From the NCBI RefSeq assembly GCF_030272615.1, contig NC_081410.1, positions 260,760,437-260,824,436 of the forward strand: a DNA stretch of 64,000 nt. The letters run 5' to 3'. The position numbers and the translations under genes are program-made. Source of the DNA: Cryptomeria japonica (taxonomy: Eukaryota; Streptophyta; Pinopsida; Cupressales; Cupressaceae). Positions 56,331-64,000 of the stretch are shown piece after piece; the first letter of the stretch is position 1, and every line of letters begins with the position of its first letter. The notes below the pieces were generated by a model. The model was not told the origin of the DNA and made no database searches. It saw only the letters and a list, made by a program, of their open reading frames with translations.

Positions 56331-56935
56331 GATGATGTATTGGGAGGTTTGTCAAATAAAAGTACGATGTTGATTCTAGGAAAGGTTGGGTGGGAGGGTG
56401 TTCGTAAAGGTAGAAAAATATATCACCATACCAAGAGGAATTAGGACTATTAATACATATGAGCTCAGATAGAGGGATCTTGTATGCGGGGACCCATAGA
56501 TTAGCCAGCAAGAAATCACAACAGGTTATACTCTGCGACAAGTCAATCAAATAAGCTATAATAGCCATGACATTTGCAACTCAATTGTTCTCTCTGCGGA
56601 TTTTCTCAAATATTATCTCTATAAAGTTTTTATTAAAGTTGTCCACCATCTTATTGTAAGGCATCAATTTCAAATGCTTAGTCTGATAATCATTGTTTTT
56701 TTTGCTAGATTACAAGTTGGTAGTCACGAAAAACATGAAACTCCTAGATCTTCCATTATACTGCAACCCATAGATTTGTAGTGAGTGCGTCATATTTTGC
56801 TATGTTGTTGGTGCAAGGAAAAGACAAAAAATATGACTTTGGTATGCAATCTCCTTGAGGTGTTACAAAAAGTATGCCTCTACTTGCTCCATATTATGTG
56901 AAGGATCCATCAAAATAGAGTTGCCATAGTTTTGA
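56331..56935 (-). pseudogene. Element F: second RNase H, degraded
   Basis: Minus strand. QLYFDGSFT near 56912 keeps the first Asp. The Glu word is NNIAKYDAL (Lys instead of Glu) and the third reads FRDYQLVI. Stops and frame changes are frequent. Clearly inactive. Confidence 0.65.
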
Positions 56936-56969
56936 TTGTGTTACTGTTAGGATGGATTCATTTGAAAAT

Positions 56970-58250
56970 TCTAAAATGAGAAGTGAATCATTGATCATTG
57001 GTGCATCTGCTAACTAGTTTGCAATGACGTCTTTTTATAGATTTTTTGTTAACATACTCAATATCAAACTCACTTAAGATCATCACCCATTTAGCCAATC
57101 CGTCTATAAGAGTTACTTTGTTAAGTACGTACTTGAGTGGGTTAATTATTTCTACAAGCTTGGTCTTATGAGTGAGCATATAATGTTGCAATTTTTGTGA
57201 AGCAAAAAATATGACAAGATATGCATGCTTAATGAGAGTATAATTAAGCTCATAACCCACCAAGGTTTGATTGATGTAATAGATAGCTTGTTCTTTCCCT
57301 TCATGATCATGTTGTGCCAAGAATGCCCCCAATGTTGTAGTTGTTGTTGATTTGTAGAGCGGTGAGGGATTTCCTCTTATTGGTTGCATAGAATGGTTGA
57401 ACTCATGATATAATATTTGAGCAACTAAAATTCTTGTTGGCACTTATCATCCAATCTATACTTCATATTCTTATGTAGAAAATCTATGAATAGATTACAT
57501 TTATCTAAAATTTGAGCAATGAATCTATGTATTGACTAAAGTTTCCCTTGTAATGATCTCAATTGACTGATGTTCTTCAGAGTTGGAACTTCTAAGGTCA
57601 CTTTAACTTTAGTAGGATCCACTTAAATATCTTGTTGTGACACTATGTATCCTTGGAGCTCCTCAAAGGTCAACTCAAAGACACGCTTCTTGGGATTCAA
57701 TCTAAGTTTGTATTTCTCCAATCGATCAAAGATTTTAGCCATGACGTTCAAATGATCTTCTCTTGTGATCAATTTCCCCAAGAGGTCATCTACGTAGTCT
57801 TCCATCAAAACATGCATTATATCATGGAAGATCATAGTCATATCTCTCTGATATGTAGCACCTACATTCTTTAATCCAAAGGACATTGAAATTCCAACAA
57901 AAGAATCCCCAAGGACATGTGAAAATGGTCTTGTGTTGGTCTTTAGGTGCAATCTTAATCTTATTATAACTGGAGAATTCATCCATTGGTGATAGAAATC
58001 CATGTCCAACTATGAGATCGATAATCAAATCTATGTTAGGTAGAGGAAAATCATCCTTGGAACAAGCTTTGTTGATTTCTATGAAGTTTGTGCATATTCT
58101 GGTACTGCCATCCGGTTTGTCGACAGGTACAAAATTGGATATCCATTCGGGATAGTCGATAGGTATGATGAAACTGAAATCTAACAACTTCTCAAGTTCA
58201 ACTTTGACTAATAGTGCCATTCACGGATGCATTTTTCTCAACTTTTGTTT
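56970..58250 (-). pseudogene. Element F: reverse transcriptase and native RNase H
   Basis: Minus strand. LLDFSFIIPIDYPEWISNFV, ICTNFIEINKACSKDDFPLP, MSFGLKNVGATYQR, MEDYVDDLLGK with YVDD at 57796-57785, then RNase H with KEQAIYYINQTLVGYELN, SQKLQHYML, AKWVMILSEFDIEY. Catalytic RT box intact; frames change near 57830 and 57600. Confidence 0.85.
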
Positions 58251-58735
58251 GACTAGATTTGTGCCTAGTGTTACCATCAAATGTTTCATATCAAGGTCAT
58301 GATATAATCTAGGAATATGTACGTATGAACATGCAAAATTGATTTAGCATTCCTTGAAGAACTTAATAAACTTGGGCCACTCTTGTTCTGTCAATGATTT
58401 ACAAGATAAATGTTATGTTGATTTTATGCTATCCTAATGTTTGTCTATATTGTCTATTTTATCAACATAGATGATCCCTCATGATATGATATTATGGGGA
58501 AATGCCAAACCTTCCATCTCTAGTGCCTCATGGAGGTTTTCACCATTGGATATGTCCTTTATTTTACTTTTTTGTGATCTAAAAGCACGACAAAGTGGTT
58601 TTCACTTGAAGACCTTCATTTGTTTTTAATTTTATATTTTTGTGACAAACGATGTTCTTTAAGTTTATCATTAGTGGAACTAGAAGGATAGATTTTCAAT
58701 GCTACTTGAGACTTAAGACCACATAATTGTAAGGG
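58251..58735 (-). pseudogene. Element F: linker between G-patch and RT
   Basis: Minus strand, short (about 160 codons) compared with C and D, broken by stops. No domain recognised. Confidence 0.4.
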
Positions 58736-58878
58736 TGCATAACCAAGTCCTTTGGTTCTTTGCTTCTTTGGTACTAATCCAGGTTGTAATGGTTCCACAA
58801 TGCCTTTTTTTTGTAATCCAAGAGGAACTTTACCATTATATCCCTCTTTTGTAGGAATTTGAAGCCTTTTCCATAGTT
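58736..58878 (-). pseudogene. Element F: G-patch motif after protease
   Basis: YGKGFKFLQK, then after a one-base frame change GYNGKVPLG, KKGIVEPLQPGLVPKKQRTK and GLGYAPLQ. Same arrangement as D and C. Confidence 0.7.
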
Positions 58879-59139
58879 CTCAACTAGTATCTTGATATGG
58901 TCTTGGTTTGATTTTTCTTCTAGATCTTTATATAATATTTTGTAAAGGTCTTCTTCATCCATGTCACCCCATTTAGTAAAAGTAGTAGGATTCCATTTGA
59001 TAGTTACTTTTGATATTTTCTCTTATGGTTATGGTTAGTCATATGGCTTTGAGGATTCCATAAGTTGTCTAAGTTATATTGACTGTTATAAGTTGTATTC
59101 TACCATTCCTTTATCTTTGACCTTAGCATTGATCTCATC

Positions 59140-59856
59140 CTATTTGGAAGTGGAATCTTTTAATACTTCAAGATCAACATGTGAATAAGATGAATTAGCT
59201 TCCCAATTAATAGGTACTATTGCTTCAAGTCTAGGAGGAATGTTGTTGCAATATAGATAAGGATTTGGATCACCCCGAACTATAAATTTTGTTCCATTGT
59301 GTGGGAATTGTATGTATTGGTGATATATTGAAGTAACTTCTCTCATAGAATGTATCCAAGGTCATCCCAAAAGTATGATATATCTGAGATCAAGGTCTAG
59401 AACATGGAAAACCACATCTCTTACTATTGGTCCAACTCTAAGTAGCAAGGTGAATGTTCCTTTAGAGGAGCGCTCTTCATCATCATATGCTTTTATTGTT
59501 ATCTTCTTTCTAGAATCCACAACACCTTTAGATAATCCCAATGCTAGAACTACTTTCAAGGTACAAATGTTAAGACTTGCTCCTCCATCTATCAAGACTT
59601 GCTTTATTTTATGTTTATGGATGAAAGCCTCAATATGGAGTGGTGCATTATGTGGCTACTATGGTGATGAATCATTTTCTTTAGTGAAAGTAAGACTATA
59701 AAGGGTAGAAAGATGTCTCGCCATGGCTTGAAACTGGATCATGTTCAAATCGGTAGGCATGGAAGTTTCTTGCAAAGTCTTGCCTAGAATAGCCTTATGC
59801 GAAGGTGATATGCGCCATAGTTCAAGGATGGATATGAGAGCTTGTGTCTTACCCAA
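59140..59856 (-). pseudogene. Element F: aspartic protease
   Basis: Minus strand: MIDGGASLNICTLKVV with active Asp near 59595, ITIKAYDDEERSSKG, LDLRYIILLG, stop, then PWIHSMREVTSIYHQYIQFP. N-terminal part ISILELWRISPSHKAILGKT is similar to C and D. Two stops. Confidence 0.82.
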
Positions 59857-61980
59857 TTGATCAAAAAGGTCATATTGATTTTTCTATGAAGTAGTTTTGG
59901 ATGTACCACCTTATAGAGTGACTTTACCCCAACAAGTTGTAACATTACATTCAAGGGTTTAACCTTAATAGTTACGGTAGACACATGAAGGTCCACTTCA
60001 AAAATATGAGTCACCATGTACTCATAAGATGCATTGGTAAAATTGGAATTTTTATTGACATCAATTTTAGGAGCTTTCCCTTTATCATGTTTTGGGAATG
60101 GATCCTTAAGCATTGCATTATCTTTATTGGATGAGTGAATTTCAACTTTGATTGTTCCATTATCAATAAGGTCTTGAATAATATTTTTCAACTTGTGTCA
60201 ATTATTAGTCTCATGCCCTTTTCTCTTATGATATTTACAATACTCATTTTAATTTTACAATGATGGTTTTACTCTTGGTTCAAATGGTCGATTATTGGGT
60301 AATGTAATGAGCTTGCTAGCAAAAAGTTTCTTCAATGTTAATTCAATTGGATCTCCCAAAGGCATATACTTTCTCTACATTGTAGGTCTTGGTGACCTTT
60401 GGGTATTAATTTGATTATTATATGAGCTACCTCTAGGAAAACTTACCATAGTTTTGACCACATTCGCATCCACAACCCCATAGTTCACTATATTCTTATA
60501 TTTGTTCCAAAAATGAGGTTTTTCCTTTGAACTAAAATTGTCCTTGTTTTTCTTTAAAAAATTGATACTGCCTTGTTCAAGGAGGACTTTTGTGATAGAT
60601 AAAACATTTTCAACCACTTCTTGAAATGTGGACAAACATAGTTTACAAAGGTCAATACCCAATTTTCCAATTTAAATTTTGCATAAAAAATTCAACCATT
60701 CACTTTTGTGGAATGTGATAAGGGCATCAACTAGCCAAACTTCTCCATCATTGTAAAAATGATGCAAAGGATTCCCCATTTCATTGTTTGGCATTGCATA
60801 AAGTTGTTATTGAAACCTTACACTCAATATTCTAAGAGAGTGTTGGAGAAATGCTTCAACTAAGTCACCCCATGAATTGATCACACATGGTAATTGTGAA
60901 AACCATTCCATGGCTTGTCCACTCAAACTTTGTAGAAAAAGATGCATCAAGTAGGAATATTAGTGAGCCACTTATATACAAGCCATGAAAAATTCTTTGA
61001 TGTGTGCCTTGGGATTGAACCTTTTCCTTTGTACTTGTCAAATTTGGGCACAATAAAATTTAGAGGAAAAGGCGGCATGGGTATGCTCCTATCAAAAGGA
61101 TAAGGATAAATGTCCTAAATTGTGTAGTTCTTGATGGGAGTTCGCATACTAGCCATTTGTTGTTGCAATTCTTTTATCTATTGTTACAAATCACCACTAG
61201 GTGGTATTCTACTCCTTTGAGGTACCCCTATGTTTGAGCCACCAAGAGGAGGAATGTAGTCATTTTAATGTCTAGTGGGAGGTATGTAAGTGTGATTTTC
61301 ATCATGTGCATCTTTGAGAGGTGGTGAGGGAGCTATGTAATTTTTATATGGACCACCTGGGATATGATATTGATGTTGTACATTAGGCCTTGGATGAGTG
61401 TAAGAATCATGACCATGAACATAATTGGTATTGTAGGAGTGTTCTTGAACATGATCATCAAATCTAAGACGAGGTCATCTGGTATGCATTATCATGATTA
61501 TAACCTTGGTTAGTATATTTTTGTTGAGTATATGCATGGGTGTTTCTTCAGCCATGAAGGACATTAGCACAAGGTTGTTCATGATTTCATTGAGTATAAG
61601 TCAAATGAGTGCGAGTGTGGATAGGCATATCTGGATTTTTCAAAAGGGATGAAGGTGACCCGGGCATGGGGTTACGTTTATATCCACATCTACCATTGTT
61701 GCCATTAAGGTTATTAGGGTCTTCTTCCAAGATTTGTGATAAATTAAAATCATGAGGTAATCTGACACCATCTTAAATCAACATGTATAAATAGTGTTGG
61801 GGATCTTTTCTCAAAACTGCGTCAAGAAACTTATTGAATCTAGCATCAGACATGTGATCTTGAAGTTTTGCAGATGTTAAGGACTCGCTATCAAAACTTG
61901 GTATATTGTTGTGGTTCTCAAAATATCTGACTTGTTATAAAACTCTTCTTCAACATACTCATATGTGTCCATGTTTTGAG
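59857..61980 (-). pseudogene. Element F: gag
   Basis: Minus strand. C-terminal part with knuckle near 60235-60195 (EYCKYHKRKGHETNN then stop in place of the last Cys), basic region GSINFLKKNKDNFSSKEKPH, capsid words IYPYPFDRSIPMPPFP and KFDKYKGKG near 61030-61120, and a Tyr/His/Pro-rich N-terminal part to about 61980. Heavily broken. Confidence 0.65.
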
Positions 61981-64000
61981 ATCTTGGAGCTTATTTGGAT
62001 TGTTTTCTAAATCTTTGGTATCAAGTTTCAACCATGAAAGTGAAATTGACTTAGATAAAATAGAAAGGAATGACAAGGTTAATGATGAAATCTATGATAA
62101 TGACAATGATGGAGGAAAGAGTCTAAAGTTGTCTTGCAAGATCCTAAGATGTTCCAAATGGTAGGATAACTTAAGCAAGGGAGGGATTCCTAGGAGATGA
62201 CACCCCAGATGATAAATCTAATATGGGCACCACATAGTGATGTCAAGATATGTGAAGATAACAAAACAACTCATTGACTGTTTAAAGAAGATTTCAATGT
62301 TTTGAATGAGTGGAAGTTTGAAGGTGTCTGAAAATGGAAGGGAGGCAATTTTAGACTGATGGTTGACTGGATGGGAATCTTAAGAAATCAACCTAGAATC
62401 TCCTTCAATCTCTATAATCATATATGAAGTAAGAAATGAAAAGCACGTCAGAAAGTGTCACAGACGCAGTAATAGAGTCCAAATACGTGTTTTCACAGTT
62501 TTTAAATTGTTCAACAAAGTTGTCTAAATACATAGTAACAATGTTCAAATATGTGTTAGGGTAAACCTGATATGCGATAAAATGTTTCAAATATGTAGTG
62601 AGATTTTTCAAATACGCATTAGAATCAACCATATACAAGACAAGATTAGCCACAAATGCGACAAAAAGTGTCAAACATATTTTTCTAGTAAACTTGTTTG
62701 TCAAAGTTTGATTTTTTATTTACAAAGTTTTAAGTTTGACTAGATCTAATTGTTTAATGATTGTTGTGGCAAGAAATAACTGCAAACAAGAAGACACAAT
62801 GGTTGTTGTGTGTTTTTTCCAAAATTTTGAGCATAAAGTGTATGTTCATAGGCCAAATTCAACCCAATTTCCACAAGTCTAAAGAATTAAAGACACTTAA
62901 TGCTATTATTTTGTTAATTATTATTATTATTTTTATAATTATTATTTTCATTATCTATCATATTATTGTTTATTCTTTATTTATCTTCCCTTTGTCTATA
63001 TCTCTAGGCCTTTTGTCTTTTAGCTTTTAGGTATTTTTATTGGTTATTTTCTCCTTTATTTATTGATTGATTTTTTCTACTATTTTTCTTCCTTGATCTT
63101 TGTGCCATTTCCTAACCCACATCTCTTTTTATTCATTCCCATCTATCTACAACTCACTATTTTTTCATCTCCTTGGAATTCTTTTTCATCTTGATGATGA
63201 TTCATGAAGTGTGATTTGAAACGTTGATGATAAAAATTGCATACACAATTAAATCTAGAAGAAATAAGAGAATAATTTAAGACACTTCAAACACTTCTTA
63301 TCTTTAAGGTCAAGGCTTCACTATGATAACTTCAGCCCACAACTTGGAATCTCCATCAATGCAAATGTAGGGACACCTAAAATGGTTGTATACACTCTTG
63401 TCTTTGTGAGAGAGGATAGGTAGGAGCCTCCTTGTTTGGAAGGATGACCCAATCGCCCTCTCCCCATAAAGCTATGTGTAGCTTATTCTAAGCTAGGGAT
63501 TTATGTCTCATCTCAAGGGAGCCATATGGTGAGTATCTTGAGCCAAAACCAACTATGCCCTTGGACTGAAAAATTATCACAATATTCGATCAAAAATAAG
63601 GGTAGGCCACGAAGAAGGTTTCTAGTCACAATTCAGGGGACCAACACCTTGTGAGCGTTCAACAAGTCACTTAAGAATTTAGTCAGCCCTACTTGGAGTG
63701 TAGAATACCTCACATAAATATGGGTACGAGGTCTCCTTTTGAATTGACACTATACAACACGGGCTAATGTCGATTAGATCTTTGACTTTCATTTCAATCG
63801 ATTTATATAGTAGCTCAAAGTAAAGATCTGCATAGGGTCACCCCCTTATTTCCAAGGTAGGCCCTTCTACAAAAGAAAAATAAGATATTTAATAATTTAT
63901 ATTGCACCCAAGATCTATGAAGGCAAGGGGAGAGGATACTTTTATTAAGCACCTTAGGGTTATACAACAAAGAGTGTGCAAGCACATCAAACACTTCAAG
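61981..64000 (-). other. Element F: leader, incomplete at window edge
   Basis: No gene beyond short meaningless frames. It holds the phased array below, a ttattattat run near 62905-62970 and a T-rich block. The 63480-63900 part has words such as GGTGAGTATCTTGAG that vaguely recall the leader core of C and D. PBS and 5' LTR lie outside the window. Confidence 0.5.
62481..62682 (-). repeat. Element F leader: phased array
   Basis: AAATACGTGT-type words (AAATAYGYRT) on the plus strand at 62481, 62504, 62526, 62547, 62568, 62589, 62610, 62631, 62654 and 62673. Steps are 19-23 nt, mostly 21; spacers unrelated. Confidence 0.75.

Noticed and set aside
62405-62704. Minus-strand 99-residue frame with Tyr-Leu repeats
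   Set aside because: Arises from the phased AAATACG array; no sign of a protein family.

Overview
The window is repeat-dominated nuclear DNA of a seed plant. A large genome, possibly a conifer, is likely, but the sequence does not fix the species. I find no ordinary host gene, rRNA or tRNA. Almost everything is Ty3/gypsy LTR-retrotransposon DNA of the Tat (Ogre-like) type: huge, old, full of stops, and nested. I name five elements A to F (E unused).

Layout. A (1 to about 3.1 kb, minus) has gag, protease and an archaeal-type RNase H, with PBS at 3056. B (minus) is the host of the nest: PMD remnant 4.15-5.5 kb, integrase to gag 7.5-14.5 kb, leader 14.5-17.47 and 35.73-38.05 kb, PBS 38054-38072, and a 5' LTR split as 38078-38182 plus 53877-54689. 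D (17473-35724, minus) is complete and sits in the leader of B with target duplication GATAC. C (38183-53876, plus) sits in the 5' LTR of B with target duplication AAACT. F (54.7 kb to the end, minus) is a fourth gag-pol whose 3' part is cut off by the outer end of B.

B, C, D and F share one plan: a 2-6 kb leader, gag with a C-x2-H-x4-H-x4-C knuckle, protease, a G-patch, an acidic linker, RT, native RNase H, a second (archaeal-type) RNase H, integrase, and a conserved short motif after integrase. In B, C and D an antisense gene for a plant mobile domain (PMD) protein follows. In D this gene has its own TATA box, a short first exon and an in-phase intron.

The most unusual signal is a family of short-motif arrays in the leaders. 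Each element has its own 8-10 nt word, repeated with dissimilar spacers at about 21-nt intervals: TAGCGCAT in D, TAGCGGGTTT in B, TCGTACGA in C, and an AAATAYG-type word in F. In B, C and D two arrays flank a strongly conserved leader core. In D the same word, in the sense of the PMD transcript, also fills the PMD intron with 21-21-18 spacing.

All copies look inactive. Many stops lie at codons where a sibling element still has CAG, CAA or CGA, as expected from decay of methylated cytosine, and several catalytic residues are lost. Domain calls come from reading translations by eye; no database search was possible.
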